Source of the DNA: Salinibacterium xinjiangense
GTDB taxonomy: Bacteria; Actinomycetota; Actinomycetes; Actinomycetales; Microbacteriaceae
Assembly: GCF_014645015.1 (NCBI RefSeq)
Contig: NZ_BMLC01000002.1
Location: 310,001-374,000 of the forward strand
Length of the DNA: 64,000 nt
Direction of reading: 5' to 3'
Positions 54,195-62,273 of this stretch are shown in pieces. A program made the position numbers and the translations under genes. Below the pieces are notes generated by a model. The model saw nothing but the letters and a program-made list of their open reading frames with translations, was not told the DNA's origin and ran no database searches. Position 1 is the first letter of the stretch. Each line of letters starts with the position of its first letter.

Positions 54195-54887
54195 ATGACA
54201 GATCTCGTGGACACGACCGAGATGTATCTACGCACCATCCTTGACCTCGAAGAAGAGCACATCGTGCCCCTTCGTGCCCGAATCTCGGAGCGACTCGGCC
54301 ACTCCGGCCCGACAGTGTCGCAGACCGTCGGTCGCATGGAACGAGACGGCCTCGTCGTCGTGGAGGGCGACCGCCACCTGGAGTTGACGCTCGAAGGCCG
54401 GCGCCGTGCCATCCATGTCATGCGTAAGCATCGCCTTGCAGAACGGCTGCTCGCCGACGTCATCGGGCTCGACTGGGCATTCGTGCACGACGAGGCCTGC
54501 CGCTGGGAGCACGTGATGAGCGAGCAGGTGGAGCGTCGCCTGCTCGTCATGCTCGGCCACCCCACGGAGAGCCCGTATGGCAACCCGATCCCCGGCCTCG
54601 AAGAACTCGGAGACCCGGCGGCTCCCGCGTTCATGGACGGCGTGATCAACCTCGTGGATGCCGTCGCCGCCGCCCGCGGGCCCATCACCGCCGTCATCCG
54701 ACGTCTCGGCGAGCCGGTGCAGTTCGAGCCCGAATTGCTGCAGCAGTTGCAGGTCGCGGGAGTGCTGCCCGGGGCCACGGCATCCATCTCGTCCGCCGAC
54801 TCGTACGTCTCTGTGCAGGTCGACGGTTTCGGTGACGGGCTGGAGTTGCCCAACGAGGTCGCCGTGCACATTTTCGTCGCGATCTGA
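54195..54887 (+). CDS. DtxR/IdeR-family metal-dependent regulator
   Basis: 230 aa. N-terminal winged helix (MTDLVDTTEMYLRTILDLEEE, ERLGHSGPTVSQTVGRMERDGL), metal-binding dimerisation domain (HRLAERLLADVIGLDWAFVHDEACRWEHVMS with Met/Cys/Glu/His ligands) and a C-terminal SH3-like domain. Represses iron or manganese uptake genes. Divergent from serC (40-bp gap). Which metal it senses is unclear. Confidence 0.93.
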   Translation: MTDLVDTTEMYLRTILDLEEEHIVPLRARISERLGHSGPTVSQTVGRMERDGLVVVEGDRHLELTLEGRRRAIHVMRKHRLAERLLADVIGLDWAFVHDEACRWEHVMSEQVERRLLVMLGHPTESPYGNPIPGLEELGDPAAPAFMDGVINLVDAVAAARGPITAVIRRLGEPVQFEPELLQQLQVAGVLPGATASISSADSYVSVQVDGFGDGLELPNEVAVHIFVAI

Positions 54888-54917
54888 TCGGCGCGGCACG
54901 GCGCTTCATACGGTCAT

Positions 54918-54947
54918 TTGCCAGGGATTTTCGGGGTACCCTAAAAA
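54918..54947 (+). promoter_or_regulatory. Candidate promoter of a short transcript
   Basis: TTGCCA (54918-54923) and TAAAAA (54942-54947) with an 18-bp spacer. It would start a transcript of about 150 nt that carries the small ORF at 54980 and ends at the terminator at 55080. Confidence 0.35.
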
Positions 54948-54979
54948 CCTTGGAGTTCACGAGTGAACCGGAGAGTCGA

Positions 54980-55081
54980 ATGTCGAATGTGTACAGCATC
55001 CAAACCGTGGATGCCTGTGCCAACTTCTACATACGACACAGCAGTATGCGGTGTGAGGTAACTCGCGTCCGTTTCCTTTAG
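54980..55081 (+). CDS. Candidate 33-aa small protein or leader peptide
   Basis: ATG 54980 follows GGAGAG by 5 bp. The peptide starts MSNVYSIQTVDACANFYIRH, has two Cys and a basic end, and stops exactly at the first bases of a strong terminator. A second frame (GTG 54964) is also open but has a lower G/C share at third positions. The sequence also folds well (GCATCC/GGATGC stem at about 54995-55015), so it could instead be a small RNA. I do not recognise it. The 299-bp gap between the DtxR and HNH genes holds nothing else clear. Confidence 0.45.
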   Translation: MSNVYSIQTVDACANFYIRHSSMRCEVTRVRFL

Positions 55082-55106
55082 GCACTGTCTTTCGACAGTG
55101 CCTTTT
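55080..55106 (+). terminator. Strong intrinsic terminator
   Basis: Perfect 10-bp stem AGGCACTGTC / GACAGTGCCT with a TTTC loop followed by TTTT. It ends the short transcript and isolates the HNH gene. Confidence 0.9.
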
Positions 55107-55186
55107 GTGTTTTCTGCCCTCTCCACGCGTGAATTCCGGGAGCGTTATTGCCTGCAAGCCGTGCAGGCACTTTCGAGAGGATGATC

Positions 55187-55684
55187 ATGCGTACCCTTGT
55201 CCTTAATGCCGGCTACGAGCCGCTCGCCATCGTGTCGTTCAAGCGAGCCCTCGTGCTCGTGATGAACCAGAAGGCGACGATCATCGCGGCGGATGCCGAT
55301 CACCCCGTGTGGGCTGCCGCGGGGGCGTGGGATCGCCCGTCGGTCATCATCCTGAGAACGTACGTGCGCATTCCGAGTGGCCGTCACGTGCCCGTGTCGC
55401 GTCGCGGGGTGCTGCGACGCGACAACAACCGCTGCGGATACTGCGGGGGCACGGCCAACACGATCGACCATGTGATGCCGCGATCGCGTGGAGGTAAAGA
55501 CAGTTGGGAGAACCTGATGGCCTGCTGTCTTCGGTGCAATAACCTCAAGGGCGACCGCACACCGGCCGAGATGGGTTGGAATCTGAGGATGACGCCGCGC
55601 CCTCCGCACGGCCACGGTTGGCTGATCCGCGGGGTCGAGAGGGCCCTTCCCGACTGGGAGGAATATCTCGCCCCGGCCGCCTAG
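55187..55684 (+). CDS. HNH endonuclease-family protein
   Basis: 165 aa from ATG 55187, with GAGAGG 6 bp upstream. The C-terminal half has CGYCGGTANTIDHVMPRSRGG and NLMACCLRCNNLKGDR: two CxxC zinc pairs and the DH motif of an HNH nuclease. The N-terminal half (MRTLVLNAGYEPLAIVSFKR, ILRTYVRIP) is common to a widely conserved actinobacterial group of unknown task. No mobile-element context here, so it is probably a housekeeping nuclease. Confidence 0.88.
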   Translation: MRTLVLNAGYEPLAIVSFKRALVLVMNQKATIIAADADHPVWAAAGAWDRPSVIILRTYVRIPSGRHVPVSRRGVLRRDNNRCGYCGGTANTIDHVMPRSRGGKDSWENLMACCLRCNNLKGDRTPAEMGWNLRMTPRPPHGHGWLIRGVERALPDWEEYLAPAA

Positions 55685-55774
55685 CCGTTACCTCTTTGTG
55701 ATAAAAAGTGGACACGAGGCATCACCTCGGGTAACCTCATACAGGTCCCGGCAGCCCGGAAGGTATACGCAACT

Positions 55775-56629
55775 TTGGTAAAATTGACGAAATCCAGTGA
55801 ACTGGATCTTTCGGTCAACCCAGAATCTTCCGCCCCAGGTGAAGCAGTTTCTCGAGGTTCCCGTTCGACCGCACGCAAAACAGAGGCCGCCAGCGCACTC
55901 GCGGCCCGAGCCGCTCGCAAAGACAAGAAGCACCCTGCTGCCGTCCTGGTCACGATGCTTGCCGTCGGCGGGATGTTCGGTGTGATGGGGCTCCCCGCTT
56001 ACGCGATGAACCCGACAGACGCCTCCACCTCGGCGGACGCCAGCAGCCTTCCCGCCCAGAGCGTTGTGTCCAGCGCGTCCACGGCGGCCGCGGCATCCGC
56101 TCGCGATGGTTTCACCGCCACCACGCCCGAGGAATTGGAAGCGCAGAAGCTCGCCACCGAGCAGGCAGCAACAGCCGCCGCGTCGGCCGCCGCGCGGATC
56201 ACGAGCTATGTCTACTCCGATCCGGGTCCGCGCCAGGCTGGCGACGACTACCCCTTCGGGGGGATGGGCACCGGCCTCTCAGTGCTCGGCTACTACATGG
56301 GGGAGTGCACCGACTTCGTCGCCTGGCGCCTCAACCGTGACGCCGGCTCCACGGGCGCACCGTTCGCGTGGGCATGGGGAAACCTGACCCCCGGCGGCGG
56401 CAACGCAAGCTCGTGGACGAGCGCGTGGAACAACCACGGCTGGCCGGTCAGCGGGGTTCCGGTCGCCGGAGCTGTCGCCGTGACCGAATACATGCACGTT
56501 GCCTACGTCAAAGAGGTGCTGGGAGATGGCTCAGTGCTCATCGAGGAATACAACTACGGCAACTACCACCAGTACGGCTCCCGCGTCATCCCGGCCGGTA
56601 GCGCCACCTATCTCTACCCCCCCGGCTAA
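55775..56629 (+). CDS. CHAP-domain cell-wall protein, membrane-anchored (first paralog)
   Basis: 284 aa, TTG start. A charged N-terminal region (1-52), one hydrophobic segment (residues about 54-78, ending MGLPAYAM), a low-complexity linker and a C-terminal CHAP domain with catalytic Cys178 (GECTDFVAWR), His241 (YMHVAYVKEV) and the Glu in IEEYNYG. CHAP amidases/endopeptidases cut peptidoglycan. The hydrophobic segment is 50 residues from the start, so it may be a signal-anchor. Close in sequence to the protein at 56728. Confidence 0.85.
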   Translation: MVKLTKSSELDLSVNPESSAPGEAVSRGSRSTARKTEAASALAARAARKDKKHPAAVLVTMLAVGGMFGVMGLPAYAMNPTDASTSADASSLPAQSVVSSASTAAAASARDGFTATTPEELEAQKLATEQAATAAASAAARITSYVYSDPGPRQAGDDYPFGGMGTGLSVLGYYMGECTDFVAWRLNRDAGSTGAPFAWAWGNLTPGGGNASSWTSAWNNHGWPVSGVPVAGAVAVTEYMHVAYVKEVLGDGSVLIEEYNYGNYHQYGSRVIPAGSATYLYPPG

Positions 56630-56727
56630 CCCCGACCTGACTGCAACTTTGCTGTGACGGTGAGACATGTCGCGGTGATTCACCTGGCCTCGCTGAGGTT
56701 CGAAATACCTGAAGGAAATATCTAAAC

Positions 56728-57858
56728 GTGGTCGATGTCATGCCATCCGGCAATCTGGATGACCGGTTCGGCACAGCTGCACCGGCTGGCGCTGTGCCCG
56801 CCGATACACCCACCGCGGCACCCGATGCGGCACCCAAGTTCGTCACCCGCCGTGAGCTGCGCGCTGCCGAAGCCGCAGCTGCTGTCGCTGCTGTCGAAGC
56901 GGTGGCGGTCGAGGCAGCAGCCGTCGAGGCGGTGGCTGTCGCCCTGGCCGACGTGACTCCGGTGGTGGTGTCCACTGCTGCCGTTGACACTGGCGCGCTT
57001 ACCCTGTCGCTCATGGATTTCTCGGCTGGCGGCATCCAGATCTCCGCTGCCTCGATCCAGGATGCGCCTCGCCGCCGCACTGGCAGCCGTGTCGGCGCGG
57101 CCCGCAAGTTGCGCCGCGCTGAGGTGCGCCGCATCCACGCCGGTGCTACGACCCCCCAGGCATCCCGCAGGCATCCCGCGAGCGTGCTGGCGACCATGGC
57201 TGTCGTCGGCGGCCTGTTCGCCGTTGCCGGGCTCCCTGCATACGCCCTGACCGACACCCAGTCAGACGGGGCCAAGTTGAGTTCCGCCAGCCAGTCGGTG
57301 ACGGTCAGCGACCAGGCCGCCACCGTCGCTGCGGTGCGTGACGGCTACGAAGCGACGACCGCTGAGGAGATCGCTGCGGCGACTCGCGACGACGTGCGTG
57401 CGGGCAACAACGCCAAGTATCTTGCATCCGGTGCACGCGAGCTCGGTGACGATTATCCGTGGCCGTACGAGCTCGGTGAGGAGCAGGGCGGCGGCCTTTC
57501 GGTGCTGAACTACTACTACCGCCAGTGCACAGACTTCGTCGCATGGCGCATCAACCGCGACGCCGGCTCATACAAGGCCCCGTATAAATGGGTCTGGTCG
57601 AACATGACCCCCACCGGCGGCAACGCGAGTCAGTGGAAGTATGCTTGGGAGAAGAAGGGGTGGCCCGTCACCAACACCCCGACCGTCGGCGACGTCGCCT
57701 GGTTCGGCTCGATCAACCACGTCGCCTACGTCAAGCAGGTGCTCGACAACGGCTTCATCGTGATCGAGGAATACAACTACGGCAAGAAGAGCGTCTACAA
57801 CCAGCGCACGATCCTGGCGTCCTCGGTAGAGGCGTTCCTGGGAGCCCCAGTCGGCTAA
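56728..57858 (+). CDS. CHAP-domain cell-wall protein with long Ala/Val/Glu N-terminal region (second paralog)
   Basis: 376 aa, GTG start. Residues 40-85 contain an AVEAVAVEAAAVEAVAVAL-type repeat; a basic segment (RRRTGSRVGAARKLRRAEVR) precedes the hydrophobic helix (about 150-175, ending AGLPAYAL). CHAP domain has Cys267 (RQCTDFVAWR), His331 (INHVAYVKQV) and IEEYNYG. The segment HPA-VL-TM--VGG-F-V-GLPAYA is shared with the first paralog. The leader regions of both genes also look alike. Probably a peptidoglycan hydrolase. Confidence 0.85.
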   Translation: MVDVMPSGNLDDRFGTAAPAGAVPADTPTAAPDAAPKFVTRRELRAAEAAAAVAAVEAVAVEAAAVEAVAVALADVTPVVVSTAAVDTGALTLSLMDFSAGGIQISAASIQDAPRRRTGSRVGAARKLRRAEVRRIHAGATTPQASRRHPASVLATMAVVGGLFAVAGLPAYALTDTQSDGAKLSSASQSVTVSDQAATVAAVRDGYEATTAEEIAAATRDDVRAGNNAKYLASGARELGDDYPWPYELGEEQGGGLSVLNYYYRQCTDFVAWRINRDAGSYKAPYKWVWSNMTPTGGNASQWKYAWEKKGWPVTNTPTVGDVAWFGSINHVAYVKQVLDNGFIVIEEYNYGKKSVYNQRTILASSVEAFLGAPVG

Positions 57859-57871
57859 ACTTCACAAACCA

Positions 57872-57943
57872 GCCTCTGTAGCTCAATGGAAGAGCAGTTC
57901 CGTCCTAAGGAAACGGTTGGGGGTTCGAGTCCCTCCAGGGGCA
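57872..57943 (+). tRNA. tRNA-Arg (anticodon CCT)
   Basis: Acceptor GCCTCTG pairs with CAGGGGC, D stem GCTC/GAGC, anticodon loop GTCCTAA within GTTCC/GGAAx, T arm GGGGG TTCGAGT CCCTC. The CCT anticodon decodes AGG. CCA is not encoded (ACCC follows). Its 3' end is the insertion site of the element that begins here. Confidence 0.92.
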
Positions 57944-57991
57944 CCCTCGTCTACACCCAAACTTCCCAGTAAATAGGCGGAAGTTGGGCCT

Positions 57992-59119
57992 CTAGAACTC
58001 GTCGTCAAACGTTTTTGACTGCATTTTGACTGCAATTGACGCGCTTCTTGCGTCATTGAGCGCTACTGCAACGGCATCCAGATCGTCGTCGAACAGGTCG
58101 GCATAGGTATCCAGCGTCATCGCTGCTGACGCGTGACCGAGCATCCGCTGGACTGCTTTCACGTTCGCTCCGGCCGAAATCGCCAAGCTTGCTGCCGTGT
58201 GGCGGAGATCGTGGAGTGTGAGCGCGCGCGGGAAAGACGGATCGGTGTCGTGAGCGCGATTACGTGCGCCGGCGAACCAGCCATCGCCGTGAGTGGGCGT
58301 CGGTAAGTGCGTCACGCCGTCTCCGAACACGAGGGCGTCGATTGCCTTACCCTCGCACTGCTCGAGTAATAGTTCAGTAAGGAAATCGGGGAAGGGCACG
58401 CTGCGAGACTCGTGGCTCTTGGGTGTGCCGGGGATGATCTTGCCTGCGACGTTCACTGCGTTCTCTCGCACGAGCAGGCGACGGCGCACAAGGTCGAGAC
58501 TGTTCGCTCGGAGTCCGACCGCTTCGCCCCAGCGGATGCCGGTGTAGGCGAGGGTCAGCACGAGCGTGCGGCGCGGGCCGGCCTCGTGCGCGAGGTTCTG
58601 AACCTGATCATGGGTGAGGTAGCTGCGCGGCTTCTTACCCTTGCGCGGGAGGTTGACGCCGCGGGCGACATTGAGCGGGAGCCGTCTGTCTTTGACGGCC
58701 CGGTCGATGATTCCGGCGAGAACGCCGAAGGCGCGGATGACTACCGTCGCGCCCTTGCGCGACGACAGGAGGCTCACCCAGTCCTGAACCTCGCTGTGTT
58801 GGATCTCACCGACGCGACGATGGCCCCATACGGGCTGAACGTGAATGCGCCATGCGGTGTTGAGCACGTGGAAGGACGATGGCTTTAGATGCGTCTGGGC
58901 TCGCAGCCAGGCTTCGCCGAGTTCGTCGATGGTGATGCGCGAGGCGGACGCGTCGATCCACTCGCCGGTTGCTTTGCGCACCTCGGTCGACGCGAGGAAG
59001 AGTTCGGCCTCGCGCTTCGTGCGGAACCCGCGCTTGCTCGTCGACGTCCGATCCGGTCTCCGAAACTGCACGACGTAGCGCCGACCCTTTGCCGTCTCAT
59101 ACGGCTTGATACTCCCCAT
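57992..59119 (-). CDS. int: Tyrosine site-specific integrase
   Basis: 375 aa from ATG 59119. N-terminal AP2-like arm domain (KPYETAKGRRYVVQFRRPDR), SAM-like core-binding domain, and catalytic domain with Arg in LAYTGIRWGEAVGLR, His-x-x-Arg in LTLHDLRHTAASLAI, His in MLGHASAAMTLDTY and the nucleophile Tyr in DTYADLF. Catalyses insertion and excision at tRNA-Arg(CCT). The end of the gene lies 48 bp from the tRNA. A longer frame to 59485 crosses the inverted-repeat region and was rejected. Confidence 0.95.
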   Translation of the reverse strand: MGSIKPYETAKGRRYVVQFRRPDRTSTSKRGFRTKREAELFLASTEVRKATGEWIDASASRITIDELGEAWLRAQTHLKPSSFHVLNTAWRIHVQPVWGHRRVGEIQHSEVQDWVSLLSSRKGATVVIRAFGVLAGIIDRAVKDRRLPLNVARGVNLPRKGKKPRSYLTHDQVQNLAHEAGPRRTLVLTLAYTGIRWGEAVGLRANSLDLVRRRLLVRENAVNVAGKIIPGTPKSHESRSVPFPDFLTELLLEQCEGKAIDALVFGDGVTHLPTPTHGDGWFAGARNRAHDTDPSFPRALTLHDLRHTAASLAISAGANVKAVQRMLGHASAAMTLDTYADLFDDDLDAVAVALNDARSASIAVKMQSKTFDDEF

Positions 59120-59221
59120 GACTAACCCCCGCTCGACTGAGATCTCATTTCGACAGTACGACGGACGTCCGACGCAGCGATATTTGTCCGGGCAGTCACC
59201 CTCTGGGAGAAAGCAGGAGGG

Positions 59222-59388
59222 TGGTCGTTTGGGTAGACACCCCACGCGACCACCCAAACGAACGAAAGTGGGCGTATTTTCCCTGTCCCACCGCCAATCC
59301 CTGGCGGAGCCAGCTTCCCAACCTCCCACACCCAACAAGTTGTGCATGGGAGGTTGGGAAGTAAAGGAGTGGCGGTGGGACAGGGAAA
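59222..59388. repeat. Nested inverted repeats between integrase and restriction gene
   Basis: Perfect arms: 59278-59296 with 59370-59388 (19 nt, outer); 59314-59328 with 59347-59361 (15 nt, inner); 59225-59234 with 59252-59261 (10 nt), and overlapping TGGTCG 59222-59227 with CGACCA 59247-59252. CCGCCA of the outer left arm can also pair with TGGCGG at 59302-59307. The 353-bp gap 59120-59472 holds no gene. Possible roles: oriT or replication site, double-stranded origin, or regulatory transcript; it also contains the divergent promoters. Confidence 0.85.
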
Positions 59389-59472
59389 GTAGTGATTGAA
59401 AGTAGGACGTGGAAAGACGAGGAAGGAAGGAGGGGACCGAGAGATGGCAGAAGGAGGCAGTAGCGTGGGCCT

Positions 59473-62271
59473 GTGCCGAAGTCATTGTCGATGAATGAGA
59501 TCCGGACTCGAGCTGCGCGTTTCAGTCGCGATTGGCAGCGTGAGCCCGGGGATGAACGACAGCAGGCACAATCGTTCGTCAGAGATTTGCTCGGCGTATA
59601 TGGGATCACTCAGACCCGGGCAGCGTTCTACGAAAAGAGGGTCAAGCGGTCCTCCACCGGCGCGCGAGGTTACATCGACGCACTTATCCCTGGACTCGCG
59701 CTGATCGAAATGAAATCCACAGGCAAGGACCTTGCGGCTGCTGAGCGGCAGGCGCTCGACTATGTTGACGACTTGCCGGATGCCGAGGTGCCGAGGTGGA
59801 TACTCACAAGTGACTTCCATAATTTTCGGCTTCTAGATTTACGGGAGGATGCCGGCACGGACGTGATCGAGTTCTCACTCAACGACCTGAGAGGCAACGC
59901 CGAGAGGCTGGCATTCTTCGCCGGCTACGGAGAGCGCGCCTTCGGATCAAAGGTGCAAGAGGCGGCTTCGATCAAAGCAGCGAAGCTTATGGCTTCGCTT
60001 TATGAGTCTCTCGAGCGGTCCGGATATGACGATGACCACGAAGCATCGATTTTTCTTGTGCGAACCTTGTTCGCACTTTACGCCGATGATGCGGGTGTCT
60101 GGGATCGCGATCTGTTCCTCGAGTTCTTGGAGACGCGCACAGTCGAAGACGGCTCAGACCTGGGCCCCCAACTTTCACTCCTCTACCAAGTCATGGGACG
60201 CGAGCCATCCCGCCGACAATCTAATCTGGACGAACTTGTAGCTCAGTTCCCGTACGTGAACGGTGGTGTCTTCGAGGATCCGCTGTCGATCCCCTCCTTC
60301 GACTCAGCGATGCGTCGTCAACTGATCGAGGCGGCGACTTTTAACTGGTCCGCAATTTCGCCGGCAATTTTTGGAAGCCTGTTCCAAGCTGTCAAGGACA
60401 AGGCCGCTAGGCGGGAGCTGGGCGAGCACTACACCACCGAGACCAACATAATGAAGGTAATCGGGCCGATGTTTCTAGATGGCCTACGACAGCGTTTCAC
60501 CGACGGATTCCACGACGTAAGGGCGTTGAAGAAACTTAGGGCAGACATGGGGGAGATGCGCTTTTTAGACCCTGCGTGCGGCTGTGGCAACTTCCTCGTA
60601 GTCGGGTACCGGCACATGCGAGCCCTCGATCTCGAAGTCTTGCAACGGATTCAGGAGCTTTCGGGGGACACGGCTCGAACTATGTTCTTCACTGAGGACA
60701 ATCTTGCAGTGCGCGTCTCGAGCTTCCACGGCATTGAGCTAGAAGAATGGCCGGCGCAAATCGCGGCCACTGCGCTTCACTTAGTTGAACACCAGGCCAA
60801 CCAAGCCATGGAACTGGCGCTAGGTGACGCCCCGGACACGCTCCCTCTGAACAAGATTCGCAGCATTCAAGTGGCAAACGCGTTGCTCGTTGATTGGGCC
60901 AGCATCGTGGAGCCTAGCGATCACCTCTACATCATGGGAAACCCACCATTCCTAGGTCACGCGACCAGATCGACCGAGCAGGCGCAAGAACTCCGCGATG
61001 CTTGGGGTAGAGATGATATCGGCAGGCTCGATTATGTGACTGGTTGGTACGCGAAGTCGCTGGATCTCTTGAGTCGCCCTGGCTACGCCGGAGAGTTCGC
61101 ATTTGTCTCCACGAACTCGATTTCCCAAGGCGAGCCGGTGCCCGCGCTTTTCGGACCGGTGTTCAGCGCTGGATGGCGAGTGAAATTCGCGCACCGCACA
61201 TTTGCATGGACAAGCGAAGCTCCTGGTGCCGCTGCGGTGTATTGCTCCGTTATTGGATTTGACCACTTCACGAAAAAGCGGGCTCGATTATTTGACTACT
61301 CCGGCAACCTCCGGGGTGAGCCAGTGGAACTCCCAGTCGTTAATCAACTGAACGGATACCTAGTCGACGGCCCGAATGTCCTCGTCGAACAGCGGCGCAC
61401 TCCACTCGCCTCGAATCTTCCTCCAATGGTCTTCGGCAACATGGCCCGCGACGACGGTAACCTGCTCATCGAGCCCGACGATTTCGACGAAGTTGCGGCA
61501 GACCCGGTAGCCGCAAAGTACATTCGTCCCTTCGTCGGCGCGCGCCAACTAATTCACAACGAACCGCGATGGTGCCTGTGGCTGATTGATCTTGACCCGA
61601 GCGACATCGCCCGTTCAGCAATTCTTCGACGGCGTCTCGACGCCGTTAGGGAGTTTCGTGAGGCGTCCGCTGCAAAGTCAACCCGGCAGATGGCGGCAAC
61701 CCCGCATCTGTTCGGACAACGGTCTCAGCCTGATACCGCGTACGTGTGCGTTCCCCGTCATGTCAGCGAAACACGACGATTTTTTCCGGCAGGGCAGTTT
61801 GGCCCCGACGTGATCTGCGGCGACGCAAACTTCGAGGCCAATGACCCGGACAGAATCGCGTTTGCCGTGATTTCGTCGTCAGCATTCATCGCATGGCAGC
61901 GTGCCGTCGGAGGTCGCATTAAGTCAGATCTGCGCTTCTCGAACACCCTGACTTGGAATACGTTCCCGCTACCGCTGCTCACGGCCTCGCAGCGAGCAGC
62001 GGTCATAGCAGGGGGAAGTGCCGTGCTGAATGCAAGACACCTGCAGCCGCAGAGGTCGCTCGCGGATCACTACAACCCGCGAGCCATGTCCCCAGAGCTT
62101 TTGCGCGCACATCGCGAGCTCGATGGCGCGGTTGACAGGGTTTTTGGTCTGCGTGGAACGGTCAGCGATGACGCTCGGCTGAGTGCTCTCTTTGCGAGCT
62201 ATGCGGAATTGACAACAGCGGATCAACTGGCAGTCGAGTCACGTCAGTCACCAAAGCGAAAGCAAGCCTAA
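59473..62271 (+). CDS. MmeI-like fused restriction endonuclease-methyltransferase (Type IIL)
   Basis: 932 aa from GTG 59473 (ATG 59491 is an alternative). N-terminal PD-(D/E)xK nuclease: Asp69 in GYIDALIPG and Glu79-x-Lys81 in LALIEMKST, the same D-x9-E-x-K spacing as in MmeI (Asp70-x9-Glu80-x-Lys82). Helical spacer to about residue 300, then a gamma-class adenine methyltransferase: ELGEHYTTE, DPACGCGNFL (residue 366 on) and NPPFLG (490 on). The remaining 400 residues include the target-recognition domain. Length matches MmeI (919 aa). It would methylate one strand of its own site and cleave unmethylated DNA. Confidence 0.88.
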   Translation: MPKSLSMNEIRTRAARFSRDWQREPGDERQQAQSFVRDLLGVYGITQTRAAFYEKRVKRSSTGARGYIDALIPGLALIEMKSTGKDLAAAERQALDYVDDLPDAEVPRWILTSDFHNFRLLDLREDAGTDVIEFSLNDLRGNAERLAFFAGYGERAFGSKVQEAASIKAAKLMASLYESLERSGYDDDHEASIFLVRTLFALYADDAGVWDRDLFLEFLETRTVEDGSDLGPQLSLLYQVMGREPSRRQSNLDELVAQFPYVNGGVFEDPLSIPSFDSAMRRQLIEAATFNWSAISPAIFGSLFQAVKDKAARRELGEHYTTETNIMKVIGPMFLDGLRQRFTDGFHDVRALKKLRADMGEMRFLDPACGCGNFLVVGYRHMRALDLEVLQRIQELSGDTARTMFFTEDNLAVRVSSFHGIELEEWPAQIAATALHLVEHQANQAMELALGDAPDTLPLNKIRSIQVANALLVDWASIVEPSDHLYIMGNPPFLGHATRSTEQAQELRDAWGRDDIGRLDYVTGWYAKSLDLLSRPGYAGEFAFVSTNSISQGEPVPALFGPVFSAGWRVKFAHRTFAWTSEAPGAAAVYCSVIGFDHFTKKRARLFDYSGNLRGEPVELPVVNQLNGYLVDGPNVLVEQRRTPLASNLPPMVFGNMARDDGNLLIEPDDFDEVAADPVAAKYIRPFVGARQLIHNEPRWCLWLIDLDPSDIARSAILRRRLDAVREFREASAAKSTRQMAATPHLFGQRSQPDTAYVCVPRHVSETRRFFPAGQFGPDVICGDANFEANDPDRIAFAVISSSAFIAWQRAVGGRIKSDLRFSNTLTWNTFPLPLLTASQRAAVIAGGSAVLNARHLQPQRSLADHYNPRAMSPELLRAHRELDGAVDRVFGLRGTVSDDARLSALFASYAELTTADQLAVESRQSPKRKQA

Positions 62272-62273
62272 AA

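Noticed and set aside
54900-55775. Actinobacterial c-di-AMP (ydaO) riboswitch before the CHAP genes
   Set aside because: The leader before 55775 is under 100 nt and lacks the conserved riboswitch blocks; no match could be seen.
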